NCBI RefSeq assembly: GCF_023703325.1
Contig: NZ_JAMQGM010000030.1
Span: forward strand, 1 to 64,000
Reading direction: 5' to 3'
Length of the DNA stretch: 64,000 bases
Source: Streptomyces meridianus
Lineage (GTDB): Bacteria; Actinomycetota; Actinomycetes; Streptomycetales; Streptomycetaceae
This document shows positions 11,044 through 19,935 of the stretch, in pieces; position 1 is the first letter of the stretch; the number at the start of each line of letters is the position of its first letter. The notes below the pieces were generated by a model. That model made no database searches. It was not told where the DNA came from and was given only the letters and a program-made list of their open reading frames with translations. A program made the translations under genes and the position numbers.

Positions 11044-11081
11044 AGGGCCCGCGATCAGCGTTTCCGCTGGTCACGGGCCCT
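11044..11081 (+). terminator. hairpin terminator after tRNA-Tyr
   Basis: Two 17-base arms (11044-11060 and 11065-11081), one mismatch and one G-T pair, TTTC loop, followed by TCTTTC. Placed 11 bases after the tRNA, it should end the tRNA transcript. Confidence 0.75.
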
Positions 11082-11653
11082 TCTTTCATTGCGTGCTCGC
11101 TTGACTGCGCCTTGTGTCGTGTCGAATGTCAGTCGGCCACTATGGTCCGGCGGCCGGGGCAGGCGCCGGGAATCTGCGGGATCTCCCCCTGGAGACGTTC
11201 ACGGCTGCTGTCGAGCTGCCCCGGACAGCGGGAGCGCGCCGTGTCGGGCTTCCGGGCGTTTCCGAAGGGGCGGAGGCTGCCCTGCTCACAGCCGTGCGCG
11301 ACGCGCGGGTGAACATCGTGGTAGCGGTGTCGACCTCGTGGGTCCGGTGCAACGTCGGTCCCGGGGCAGGCGGGCGACAGCGTCCCCACCGTTCCTCTTG
11401 GACCGGCAGGGGAAGCCGTTGCCTTCGTCCCATGGATGATCGTCGCCTCGTTTCACGGGTAGGGCCGGCGTTTCGGCGTCCTGGGCTGCACGTCGCGATC
11501 CCCGGCCGGGCGGCTCGGATGACGCCGGGGGAGTGTTGATCGTCGTTGCGCCGTATGTACGACGAGGCCCCGGACCAGGGGCGCAGCAGTTGTATCCGCT
11601 TTGTATGCCCGCCCCCTTGAATCGGCCCATCACCGATTCACAGGGGGATAGAC
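11082..11653. other. gene-free stretch between tRNA-Tyr and the M23 peptidase gene
   Basis: About 570 bases without a gene I can support. Several overlapping open frames exist on both strands (for example + strand 11114-11539), but none has a ribosome-binding site plus recognisable domain. No integrase, excisionase or duplicated tRNA 3' end is visible, although this is where a tRNA-Tyr-targeting element would insert. The last 100 bases presumably carry the promoter of the peptidase gene. Confidence 0.5.
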
Positions 11654-12229
11654 ATGAACAGACATTTCCGCCGGCTTCTCGCGGCCGCCAGTGCGGTCGC
11701 CGCCGTCGCGATCGTGACTCCGACAGCTGTCGCGGCCCCGGAGACCGCGTCGTCGGATGTGACGATCACCAGCCGTCCGACCTTCAAGATGCCGTTCGAG
11801 TGCGGCCAGAAGTGGCGCGGCAGCAACTGGAACGGGCACAGCCCGGCGCACGCGATCGACTGGAACCACTACGACGCCAACGGCAATCCGGACGACGACG
11901 GCCGTCGTGTGTTCGCGAGCGCCGGCGGCAAGGTGCTCGCCTCGTACTACAGCACGACCTCCGGTTACGGGAACACCATTGTGATCGGGCACGGGGACGG
12001 CTGGCGCACCCGCTACGCGCACCTGAAGTCCCGTGGTGTCGCGAAGGGCGACACGGTCAAGGTCGGGCAGCGGATCGGCCGGGTCGGCGCTTCGTCCGCG
12101 ATCTACAACATCTCCCCTCACCTGCACTACGAGCAGATACACAACGGCTCGGTCGTCGTCTCGGTCGTCCAGGGTGTCACCTGGGAGGACGGTCTGACGC
12201 GCTACCAGACCAGCAAGAACCGGTGCTGA
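11654..12229 (+). CDS. secreted M23 family (LytM-type) metallopeptidase
   Basis: 191 residues. Residues 1-28 form a signal peptide (Arg-rich start, Ala-rich core, AVAA cleavage region), so the protein is exported. The M23 zinc site is visible as HAIDW (about residue 67), a central GYGNTIVIGHGDGWRTRYAHL block, and the HLHYE motif near residue 156. Such enzymes cut peptide cross-links of the cell wall. It is short, with no extra wall-binding domain. GGGGGAT precedes the ATG. It stands alone and converges with the regulator gene that follows. Confidence 0.9.
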   Translation: MNRHFRRLLAAASAVAAVAIVTPTAVAAPETASSDVTITSRPTFKMPFECGQKWRGSNWNGHSPAHAIDWNHYDANGNPDDDGRRVFASAGGKVLASYYSTTSGYGNTIVIGHGDGWRTRYAHLKSRGVAKGDTVKVGQRIGRVGASSAIYNISPHLHYEQIHNGSVVVSVVQGVTWEDGLTRYQTSKNRC

Positions 12230-12243
12230 CGGGATGAACGGGG

Positions 12244-12274
12244 CCCGGTGCCGGCTTCCTCCGCCGGCACCGGG
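12244..12274. terminator. perfect 12-bp hairpin between convergent genes
   Basis: CCCGGTGCCGGC (12244-12255) and its exact complement (12263-12274) flank a 7-base loop, between the M23 gene end and the regulator gene end. It is likely to stop transcription from both sides. Confidence 0.65.
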
Positions 12275-12373
12275 AACCACCGTCCCGTCGGTGACGGACG
12301 GGTGCACGGCCGAGCAGGCGGCACCCGACCACGGCCGCTCCGCACTCACCCGGTCGTACGGGCCGCAGGCACG

Positions 12374-15262
12374 TCAGCGCAGCGACCGCAGCTTGGCCTC
12401 AACCAGTTCGGCCTGGCCGCAGGCCTCGAGCCGGCGCCACGTCGACAGCGAGCGGTGGAAGTAGCGTCGCGCGGTCCGGTCCCGCCCGGTCGCGTGGTGC
12501 AGTTCGCCCAGCAGACACGCCACCCGCGCCTCCGCTCGTCGGTCGCCGAGCTGCTGTTGTACGGCCAGCGCGTCGACCAGGAGCGCGGATGCCTGGCTCG
12601 CGTCGCCCTGCCGCAGCAGCAACTCACCGATGCTCTGCTGCACGTAGGCCGCGCAGTGGGCGTCTGCCAGCTCGTCGAAGATGCCGAGTGCGCGCTCCAG
12701 TTCGGCCTGTGCGACGTGCGGTTCGCCGCGAAGTTCGTGCAGCACCGCGATACGGCGCCGCACCTGTGCCTCGCGGTGCCGGTCACCCACCTCGCGGGAG
12801 AGCTCCAGAGCGCAGTCGAGCCAGGGCGCCGCGGCGTCGGGGTCCCGCCGCTCCAGCCACACCGAGGCGATCGCGTTGTGGGCGACCGTTTCACCGTGCC
12901 GGTCACCGGCCTTGTCGAATCCGCGCAACGCCGTGACGAACGTGTCCAGAGCGGCATCGAGGTCGTTGAGGACCCGGTACACGGACCCGGCCCCCACCGC
13001 GGCGACGGCCTCGCCCGACAGGTTCCCGAGACCCGCGAAGAGCGCGCGCGAGGTGTCGAAGGAGGCGAGCGCGTCGGTGTAGCGGTCCTGGTAGAGGTGG
13101 AGCTGGCCCAGATTGCGCAGCAGCGCCGCGGCCTGCCGGTCGGACGGAGCGGGCGCCGCGTCGAGTACGAGCCGGTGCGTCCGCAGCCAGTCGCCGTAAT
13201 AGCCGCGCAGGTCGAAGAAGCCGGCCAGCTCGATCGCGAGATCGGCGGCCCGGGAGACGTGGCCGAGGCGTAACGTGGACTCCACCGCTGCCACGAGGAT
13301 CCGGCGTTCGGTTTCGAACCATTCCACGGGCCGGGCGCGTACCGAGGGGGCGATCGCGACGGCGGGCCCTGCCGGGCGGGTCGGCTCCCCGAGGATGCCG
13401 AGGAAGTGCGTGGGCATCGCCGAATTGGCGCAGCGGGCGAGCACGGTCAGGGTGTCGACGACTTCCAGCCGGCGTTGCAGTCGCAGCCCGGCATCATCGG
13501 CCTCCGACAGCTCCCGGGCGTAACAGCGCAACAGGTCGTGCATGCGGTACCGCTGCAGTCCGAGACGGTCGGTGCCGCTCACTTCGACCAGGTGCTCGTC
13601 GGCCAGCGTCTCCAGCTCTCCGGCAACGCCTTCGCTGCGGCCCATCGCGACCGCGACCATCCACCCCGCCACCGCGTCGTCGGCCAGCAGGCCGAAGGCC
13701 CGGAACGCCGTCGCCGCCTGGGCGGGCAGGTGCCGGTAGCTCAGCTCCGCGCTCGCCCGGACCTCCAGCTCGCCCGTGTGGAGCTGGTCGAGCCGTCCGC
13801 GTTCGTCACTCAGGAAGTCGGCCAGGGCGCCCACGGTCCACCCCGGCCGGTTCACCAGCCGGGCCCCGGCGATGCGCACGGCCAGCGGCAGCGAGCCGCA
13901 GCAGGCGAGCACCCGGTCGGCGTCCGCTTCCTCCATCCGCAGCCGGTCCGGCCCCACGATCGTGGCGAAGAGCGCGCGGGCTTCGTCGTGTCGCATCATG
14001 CCCATCGGCAGGTGGTGCGCCGGCAGCCCCGGCATGCGGCGGCGGGAGCTGACGATCACTGCCGATCCGCCGGTGCCCGGAAGCAGGGAACGCACCTGGG
14101 CGCTGCCGGCGGCGTCGTCGAGGACGATGAGGAACCGTCGCTGCGCCAGGCGCGAGCGGAACAGCGACGCCCGCTCGCTCAGGTCGCCGGGGATGGCGCT
14201 GTCGATGACGCCGAGACCGCGCAGCAACTCGGCCAGGACGTCGGCCGGTTCGCGTGGCCTGCGGCTCATGCCGTCCAGATCGACGAAGAGCTGGCCGTCC
14301 GGAAAGGCCGGGCGGACACGATGGGCGACGTGAACCGCCAGGGTGGACTTCCCGGAACCCGGCGGGCCCGAGAGAGCTGCGACGACCGGTTGCCGTCCGG
14401 CCGCCGACAACAGTCCCTCCAGTACGGCGATCTCGTCGGCCCGCCCGGTGAAGTCCGGTACGTCGATGGGTAACTGGCACACCGGCGCAGGGGACGTCGT
14501 GCGCCGTCGGGAGACGTACCCGTTGACCTCCTCCCCGGTGCTGCGCAGGGACGGGCCCGGCTCGATGCCGAGTTCGGCCGCGAGGGTCCGCTCGGCGTCG
14601 GCGTACGCGGAGCGGGCCTCGAGGGTGCGGCCCGAGCTGTGCAGGGCGCGCACCAGCATCTGCCACAGGTCCTCCCGCAGCGGGTCCTCGGCGAGCCGCG
14701 ACCGCAGCTCCGCGACCAGCGGCGCGTAGTCCCCCATGCGCAGCCGCACGTCGAGGCATTCGTCGATCGCGGCCGACCGCACCCCTTCGGCCCGGGTGAT
14801 GGCGGGGTCCCAGACCACACTGGACGGCACGTCCTGCAGCACCCCACCGCGCCAGAGGTCGAGGGCGGATTCGTACGCGCGCAACGCGGTGGCGTGGTCG
14901 CCGTCATCACGCTCCGCGCGGGCACGCTCCAGCCGCTGTTCGAAGAGCAGCAGGTCGAGATCGTGAGGGGCGACGTCCAGCGCGTAGCCCGACGGCCGGG
15001 TGCTCAGGCCGTCGGCGTTGATCCCCGCCTCGGACAGGGTCCGGCGCAGCGCGCGCACGTACGTGCGGACATTGGCGACTGCGGACCGGGGTGCGCCGCC
15101 CGGCCACAGCACCTCCGTCAGCAGGTCGAGCGAGACGAAGCTCCCGGGCTGCAACAACAGCGTGGCGAGGATCGCCCGCGGCTTCGGACCGCCGAGGCGT
15201 ATCGGGACGCCTTTCACCCGCACCTGGAGCGGTCCCAGCACTCCGAAACTCGGTTCCCCCAT
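12374..15262 (-). CDS. AfsR/SARP-type regulator: OmpR-like HTH, BTAD, NB-ARC ATPase and TPR repeats
   Basis: 962 residues. Order of parts: an OmpR-type winged helix (about 1-95, opening FGVLGPLQVRV), a bacterial transcriptional activation domain (about 100-248), an NB-ARC ATPase with P-loop GPPGSGKS at 299-306 and Walker B FLIVLDDA at 377-384, then many TPR-like helical repeats to the end. This is the layout of the Streptomyces antibiotic regulatory proteins of the AfsR type, which activate secondary-metabolite genes or respond to kinases. The upstream frame is longer, but ATG at 15262 has GGAGG ahead of it and starts exactly at the domain. No biosynthetic cluster is beside it; its targets are unknown. 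Confidence 0.93.
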   Translation of the reverse strand: MGEPSFGVLGPLQVRVKGVPIRLGGPKPRAILATLLLQPGSFVSLDLLTEVLWPGGAPRSAVANVRTYVRALRRTLSEAGINADGLSTRPSGYALDVAPHDLDLLLFEQRLERARAERDDGDHATALRAYESALDLWRGGVLQDVPSSVVWDPAITRAEGVRSAAIDECLDVRLRMGDYAPLVAELRSRLAEDPLREDLWQMLVRALHSSGRTLEARSAYADAERTLAAELGIEPGPSLRSTGEEVNGYVSRRRTTSPAPVCQLPIDVPDFTGRADEIAVLEGLLSAAGRQPVVAALSGPPGSGKSTLAVHVAHRVRPAFPDGQLFVDLDGMSRRPREPADVLAELLRGLGVIDSAIPGDLSERASLFRSRLAQRRFLIVLDDAAGSAQVRSLLPGTGGSAVIVSSRRRMPGLPAHHLPMGMMRHDEARALFATIVGPDRLRMEEADADRVLACCGSLPLAVRIAGARLVNRPGWTVGALADFLSDERGRLDQLHTGELEVRASAELSYRHLPAQAATAFRAFGLLADDAVAGWMVAVAMGRSEGVAGELETLADEHLVEVSGTDRLGLQRYRMHDLLRCYARELSEADDAGLRLQRRLEVVDTLTVLARCANSAMPTHFLGILGEPTRPAGPAVAIAPSVRARPVEWFETERRILVAAVESTLRLGHVSRAADLAIELAGFFDLRGYYGDWLRTHRLVLDAAPAPSDRQAAALLRNLGQLHLYQDRYTDALASFDTSRALFAGLGNLSGEAVAAVGAGSVYRVLNDLDAALDTFVTALRGFDKAGDRHGETVAHNAIASVWLERRDPDAAAPWLDCALELSREVGDRHREAQVRRRIAVLHELRGEPHVAQAELERALGIFDELADAHCAAYVQQSIGELLLRQGDASQASALLVDALAVQQQLGDRRAEARVACLLGELHHATGRDRTARRYFHRSLSTWRRLEACGQAELVEAKLRSLR

Positions 15263-15488
15263 CTGCGCCTCCGCGAGTCCGTGACGCCGGACGCAGCGTA
15301 CTGGTGCGCGAAGGCGTCGAACGGAGATTCCCCGGAGTTCGTGCCCCCGCTGTGGCGGTTGTGACGTAAGGGGCGCCTGATGCACCGTCCCCCGGGTTTC
15401 ACGACTCGGGGCGCCCTGGGCGTGCCACTGCGGGGACCCGCAGCGCGCGGGGAAGCACGATCCGTGGGCCGTCCGTAGCGTGACCCGT
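15263..15488. promoter_or_regulatory. divergent promoter region between the SARP regulator and the VOC gene
   Basis: 226 bases separate the two divergent starts, so promoters for both should be here. GGGGCGCC occurs twice (15370-15377 and 15408-15415), 38 bases apart; this could be a regulator site but is weak evidence in GC-rich DNA. No convincing -10/-35 pair was found. Confidence 0.35.
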
Positions 15489-15905
15489 ATGGACCTCAGA
15501 CTCTCGCACTGCTTCATCGTCGTGGACGACCACGACAAGGCCGTCGCCTTCTACCGGGACGTCCTCGGTCTCAGGGTGCGCAACGATGTCCGGTACGGGG
15601 GAAGGCGCTGGGTGACCATCGGCTCTCCGGCGCAACCGGACGTGGACATCGTCCTCGAACCCCCCGTGGCCGATGCGGAGGCATCCCAGGACGACAGGCG
15701 GGCGATCGCCGACCTGACGGCCAAGGGCCTGATGCGCGGAGTGGTCTTCGCGACCGACAACTGCAACCGCACGTTCGAGCGCATTCGTGCCTCCGGCGCC
15801 GAGGTGGTGCAGGAACCCGTCGACCAGCCGTACGGCGTCCGTGACTGCGCCTTCCGCGACCCCGCCGGCAATGTACTGCGCTTCAGCCAGTACGCAGGTC
15901 GCTGA
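15489..15905 (+). CDS. VOC family (glyoxalase/dioxygenase-like) protein
   Basis: 138 residues with two beta-alpha-beta-beta-beta units of the vicinal oxygen chelate fold: CFIVVDDHDKAVAFYRDVLGL at the start and CAFRDPAGNVLRFSQ near the end. Members include dioxygenases, lyases and antibiotic-binding proteins; the substrate cannot be read from sequence. The expected metal-ligand positions are only partly recognisable (Glu in VLEPP, His8 region). ATG at 15489 is preferred; a GTG nine bases earlier (15480) is in frame and neither has a strong ribosome-binding site. Divergent from the SARP gene. Confidence 0.82.
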   Translation: MDLRLSHCFIVVDDHDKAVAFYRDVLGLRVRNDVRYGGRRWVTIGSPAQPDVDIVLEPPVADAEASQDDRRAIADLTAKGLMRGVVFATDNCNRTFERIRASGAEVVQEPVDQPYGVRDCAFRDPAGNVLRFSQYAGR

Positions 15906-16016
15906 TCACCCGCCCGCTCCCGTTCTCCTCACCCGTTGTCACCAACGGAGGGCCGCCGGGGATGCGATCACCGGCCGGAGGGGTTCGGATGGGAGGCGAC
16001 AGGGAGGTGGCGGGCC

Positions 16017-17090
16017 ATGGCACGGGCAGTCTGGAGTGGCGCACTCTCGTTCGGGCTGGTCGCCATCCCGGTCCAGCTGTTCACCGCGACGGAGAGCCAC
16101 ACCGTCCACTTCAACCAGATCCAGCGCGGCACGTCCGACCGGGTCCGGAACAAGCGGGTGAACGAGCGCACCGGTGAGGAAGTGCCGCCGGAGGAGATCG
16201 TCAAGGGCTTCGACATGGGGGACTCGTACGTGGTGGTCGAGCCCGCCGAACTCGACGAGATCGCCCCCAGCAAGTCCATGGGCCTGGAGATCACCGGTTT
16301 CGTCGACCTGGACGAGGTCGAACCGATCTTCTTCGACAAGACCTACTACCTCGGGCCGAAGGACAAGCAGTACGGCAAGGTCTACTCCCTGCTGCTCGAG
16401 GCGCTCACCCGCTCCAACAAGGCCGGGATCGCCACGGTCGTCATGCGCAACCGCGAGTACCTGGTGGCACTCAAGGCCGAGGGCGACGTGCTGACGATGC
16501 ACACCCTGCACTGGGCGGACGAAGTGCGGGACCCCCGCCGCGAGATCGGCAACCTGCCCGAGCGGACCGACGTCTCCGACAAGGAACTGCAGACGGCGGT
16601 CCAGCTCATCGAGGCCCTCAGCATGGACTGGGACCCCGAGGAGTTCCACGACACCTACCGGGACCGCGTGATGGAACTCGTCGAGGCCAAGCGCACCGGC
16701 GAGACCTTCGAGAAGGGTGAGCCGCCGCCGCGTTCCACCAACGTCATCGACCTCATGGACGCCCTGCAGGCCAGCGTCGACCAGGCGAAGGGGAGCCGGG
16801 GCGCCAAGGGCGGGGCGAAGAAGCAGGAGGAACAGGCCGATAAGGAGGAAGCCCCGGCCCGTCCGCCGACGCGGCTGAAGGACGCCGGGCACAAGCGCCG
16901 GACGCCGGCCGCGTCGCAGAAGACCGACAAGAAGGCCGCGAAGGCATCGGAACTCGAGGGCCTGAGCAAGACGGAGCTCTACCACCGGGCAGCGGACGCC
17001 GGCGTCCACGGCCGGTCGACCATGAGCCGCGACGAACTGATCAAGGCGCTCTCGGGCCCGGTGGGCCGACGCCGCGCCCGGGCTTCCTGA
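16017..17090 (+). CDS. ku: non-homologous end joining protein Ku
   Basis: 357 residues. The N-terminal 260 residues are a bacterial Ku core (begins ARAVWSGALSFGLVAIPV; contains YYLGPKDKQYGKVYSLL and YRDRVMELVEAK). Ku forms a homodimeric ring on broken DNA ends and recruits the ligase and polymerase. After the core comes a Lys/Ala/Glu-rich linker and a final 35-residue SAP/HeH-like helical unit (LSKTELYHRAADAGV), probably DNA-binding. The frame opens upstream, but ATG 16017 follows GGGAGGTGG and matches family starts. Same strand and close to the polymerase and ligase genes. Confidence 0.94.
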   Translation: MARAVWSGALSFGLVAIPVQLFTATESHTVHFNQIQRGTSDRVRNKRVNERTGEEVPPEEIVKGFDMGDSYVVVEPAELDEIAPSKSMGLEITGFVDLDEVEPIFFDKTYYLGPKDKQYGKVYSLLLEALTRSNKAGIATVVMRNREYLVALKAEGDVLTMHTLHWADEVRDPRREIGNLPERTDVSDKELQTAVQLIEALSMDWDPEEFHDTYRDRVMELVEAKRTGETFEKGEPPPRSTNVIDLMDALQASVDQAKGSRGAKGGAKKQEEQADKEEAPARPPTRLKDAGHKRRTPAASQKTDKKAAKASELEGLSKTELYHRAADAGVHGRSTMSRDELIKALSGPVGRRRARAS

Positions 17091-17317
17091 CCGGTGGCAC
17101 CGAGCCCCCGGACCCGCAACGGCGGACTCCGGCCCGACTGCCGAGGTGCACCCGAGGGTGCGACGGCCCATGACGCTCGTCAGCCGCGTGCCGGGGACGG
17201 CAGCAGGCCGGGACGAGGCCGGTCACCGTGCACCGCGGCTGCGACCCGCCGGGTGCCTGATGCGTCCGAAAGAAGACGCAGCGGGTCGCGAGGCACCTTT
17301 CGTGGCAGTCTCGTCCC

Positions 17318-18211
17318 ATGTCTCCCATCACGGAGGTGGCCGGACGCCGGCTGACGCTCAGCAACCTCGACAAGGTCCTCTACCCGACCGGGTTCACCAA
17401 GGGCGAGGTCCTGCACTACTACGCCACCACCGCCGAGGTGCTGCTGCCGCATCTGCACGACCGTCCCGTCTCCTTCCTCCGCTACCCGGACGGCATCGAC
17501 GGTGAGAAGTTCTTCGCCAAGAACGTCCCACCCGGTGCCCCGGAATGGCTGGAGACGACCGAGGTCACCCGCTCGAGCGGGAAGTCCACGCACCAGGCGC
17601 TGCTCCAGGACCTGCCGTCCCTGATGTGGGCGGCGAATCTCGTCACCGAACTGCACACGCATCAGTGGCGGATCGGGGAACCGGGCCGGGCGGACCGACT
17701 CGTCCTCGACCTCGATCCGGGGGAGCCCGCGACGATCGTCGAGTGCGTCACCGTCGCCCGGTGGCTGCGCGACCGCCTCGCCGACGACGGCCTCACCGCG
17801 TACGCCAAGACGTCCGGCTCCAAGGGCCTGCACCTTCTCGTGCCGATCGAACCGGCGGCCTCCTCGGACGTCACGGCCTACACCAAGGAGCTCGCCGTCC
17901 AGGCCGAGCGCGAACTGCCGGACCTCGTCGTGCACCGCATGGGCCGCCACCTGCGTCCCGGCAAGGTGTTCGTGGACTTCAGCCAGAACGCCGCCGCCAA
18001 GACCACCGCCACGCCCTACACCCTGCGTGCCCGCAGTGAGCCCACCGTTTCGGCCCCCGTGACCTGGGACGAACTCGCCGCCTGCGGGCACCCGTCCGAC
18101 CTGGTCTTCCTGGCCGGTGACATCGCGGGCCGGGTGGCAGAGCACGGCGACATCCTCGGACCGCTCACCGATCCGGACGCCGCCCGCCCGCTGCCCGGCG
18201 GCCGGCAGTGA
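17318..18211 (+). CDS. LigD-type NHEJ polymerase/primase domain protein (stand-alone)
   Basis: 297 residues, a stand-alone version of the polymerase domain of LigD, an archaeo-eukaryotic-primase-type enzyme that fills gaps at broken ends, often with ribonucleotides. The catalytic acids are visible as Asp131 and Asp133 in LVLDLDPG and Asp220 in VFVDFSQN; the nucleotide-binding SGSKGLHLLVP is at 166-176. No ligase or phosphoesterase domain is fused. It lies 227 bases after ku and overlaps the ligase gene (GTGA), so polymerase and ligase are probably made from one message. The ribosome-binding site of the ATG is weak. Confidence 0.93.
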   Translation: MSPITEVAGRRLTLSNLDKVLYPTGFTKGEVLHYYATTAEVLLPHLHDRPVSFLRYPDGIDGEKFFAKNVPPGAPEWLETTEVTRSSGKSTHQALLQDLPSLMWAANLVTELHTHQWRIGEPGRADRLVLDLDPGEPATIVECVTVARWLRDRLADDGLTAYAKTSGSKGLHLLVPIEPAASSDVTAYTKELAVQAERELPDLVVHRMGRHLRPGKVFVDFSQNAAAKTTATPYTLRARSEPTVSAPVTWDELAACGHPSDLVFLAGDIAGRVAEHGDILGPLTDPDAARPLPGGRQ

Positions 18212-19104
18212 GCAGGCTCCGCCCGCCGCTGAAGGTCGCGCTGGCCCGCTCGGTGGACGATCTGCCCCGCGGCCCGTTCGCCTACGAACCCAAATTCGAC
18301 GGCCACCGGGTGCTGATCTTCCGCACCCCGGGGGGCGCGCTGCTCCAGGCCCGCTCCGGCCGCCTCGTGGGCGAGGCGTTCCCCGACCTCGTCGAGGCGG
18401 CGCACGCCCTCCCCGACGGCACGGTCCTCGACGGGGAGGTCGTCGTCTGGTCGGAGGGGCGCACCGACTTCGCAGCCGTCCAGAAACGCGCGATGGCCAC
18501 CGCCTCCCGTGCGGTCCTGCTGGCCGGCCGGCTCCCCGCCTCGTACGCAGCCTTCGACCTGCTCGCCGTCGGCGACGAGGACCTGCGTGCCCTTCCGTAC
18601 GAGCACCGCCGCGCCCGGCTCGTCGAACTGCTGTCGCCGCTCGGCCCGCCGCTCCAGCCGGTCCCCGTGACCACGGACCCCCGGGAAGCCGCCACCTGGT
18701 ACGAGACGCTGCCCCGGATCGGTGTCGAGGGGCTCGTCGTCAAGCCGCTCGGGCTGCCCTACCGAGGGGGCCGGCGCGACTGGCAGAAGCTGCGTCACGC
18801 CGACACCCGGGACGCCGTCGTCGTCGGTGTGACCGGCTCCCCGGAGCGCCCGCGGGCCCTCGCCCTGGTGCTCCCCGGTGACGACACCCCGGTGATCTCC
18901 CGGCCGCTCGCCCCCGGGCTGCGCCTTCGGATGGCCGAAGCCCTGGCCGGCGCGGCGGAACCCGGCGAGCCGGGACCGGACACCGGGGAGGCGGCCGACG
19001 GCACCGTGTTCCGGCGGGTGCCGGGAGAACTGGCGGTGGAGGTACGGCGGACGACCACCCGGCAGCCCCTCACCGAAGTTCTGCGGCTGCGCATCCCCGG
19101 CTGA
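18208..19104 (+). CDS. ATP-dependent DNA ligase (LigC/LigD ligase-domain type)
   Basis: 298 residues. The adenylation domain has the nucleophile Lys29 in YEPKFDGHRV (motif I), DGEVVV (75-80), YAAFDLLAVG (113-122), EGLVVKPLG (174-182, motif IV) and WQKLRHA (192-198, motif V with Lys194). An OB-fold-like C-terminal part follows. It should seal nicks after end filling. GTG start overlaps the polymerase stop. Small size and context favour a repair ligase of the end-joining set over a replicative one. Confidence 0.92.
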   Translation: MSRLRPPLKVALARSVDDLPRGPFAYEPKFDGHRVLIFRTPGGALLQARSGRLVGEAFPDLVEAAHALPDGTVLDGEVVVWSEGRTDFAAVQKRAMATASRAVLLAGRLPASYAAFDLLAVGDEDLRALPYEHRRARLVELLSPLGPPLQPVPVTTDPREAATWYETLPRIGVEGLVVKPLGLPYRGGRRDWQKLRHADTRDAVVVGVTGSPERPRALALVLPGDDTPVISRPLAPGLRLRMAEALAGAAEPGEPGPDTGEAADGTVFRRVPGELAVEVRRTTTRQPLTEVLRLRIPG

Positions 19105-19137
19105 CCGCCGCCCGAGGATGCCGGTCCGGGCGGTTAC

Positions 19138-19800
19138 TCATCCGGAAGCCACCGCTCCGACCGCCTCCGCGACGGGAGTCCGCCCGCCGATCAGCTCCAC
19201 CGTGCGGCCCGCCGTCCCGGGTTCGTCGAGCAGTGCCTGCAGGACGGCCGCCACGTCGTCCCGCGGCACGTCCGACCGGCCCGTGTGCTCGTCCAGAGTC
19301 ACCAGTCCGGTGCCCGGCTCGTCCGTGAGCCGACCCGGCCGCAGGATCGTCCAATCGAGGTTTCTCCGGGCCCGGACCTCGGCGTCGGCCGCCCCCTTGG
19401 CGCGGAGATAGGCGGCGAAGACCGGGTCCGTGTCACCCGAGGGCGTGGAGTCGGCGCCCATCGACGAGACGACGACGAACCGCCGGACCCCGGCCCGCTC
19501 GGCGGCGTCGGCGAGCAGGATCGCCGCGTCCCGGTCGACCGTCTCCTTGCGGGCGGCGCCACTGCCAGGCCCGGCTCCCGCCGCGAAGACGGCCGCGTCC
19601 GCGCCGCGCAGCAACTCCGCGACGTCCTCGACGGAGGCCGACTCGAGATCGCACAACGCCGGTTCCGCCCCCAGGGCCCGCAGGTCGTCGGCGTGTTCCG
19701 GGTTGCGGACGATCCCCACGGCCTCGTCCCCGCGCGCGGCGAGCAGCCGCTCCAGCCGCAGCGCGATCCGTCCGTGTCCACCAGCGATGACGATGCGCAT
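19138..19800 (-). CDS. NAD(P)-binding protein, atypical short-chain dehydrogenase/epimerase-like
   Basis: 220 residues with a Rossmann start MRIVIAGGHGRIALRLERLL (glycine-rich GGHGRIA), followed by VVVSSMGAD and AYLRAKGAADAEVR, the blocks of the NmrA/atypical SDR5-like group. These proteins bind NAD(P)H as reductases, epimerases or redox sensors; the substrate is unknown. The ATG at 19800 is the only sensible start. It converges with the ligase gene; the two ends are 33 bases apart and share a GC-rich inverted repeat. Confidence 0.85.
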   Translation of the reverse strand: MRIVIAGGHGRIALRLERLLAARGDEAVGIVRNPEHADDLRALGAEPALCDLESASVEDVAELLRGADAAVFAAGAGPGSGAARKETVDRDAAILLADAAERAGVRRFVVVSSMGADSTPSGDTDPVFAAYLRAKGAADAEVRARRNLDWTILRPGRLTDEPGTGLVTLDEHTGRSDVPRDDVAAVLQALLDEPGTAGRTVELIGGRTPVAEAVGAVASG

Positions 19801-19935
19801 GTCACGACCGTACGCGGTCCTGCGCCGATCGCATCCCGGGTGCCCACCGGCCGCATGTCGCCGACGGGGCCGGGGTCGCCGACGGGGGAGTCTGCCGGAG
19901 GGCGGTCGCCGCCCGCTCGGATCCGCCGGACCGAC

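Noticed and set aside
11114..11539. Open frame of 141 codons after tRNA-Tyr
   Set aside because: Parts look codon-biased, but there is no good ribosome-binding site, no recognisable domain, and its second half is Arg-rich, non-coding-like sequence. It could be a gene remnant; not supported enough to list.
15370..15415. GGGGCGCC direct repeat as a SARP binding site
   Set aside because: Two short GC-rich copies 38 bases apart are expected by chance here, and the spacing does not fit the usual 11- or 22-base SARP repeats.
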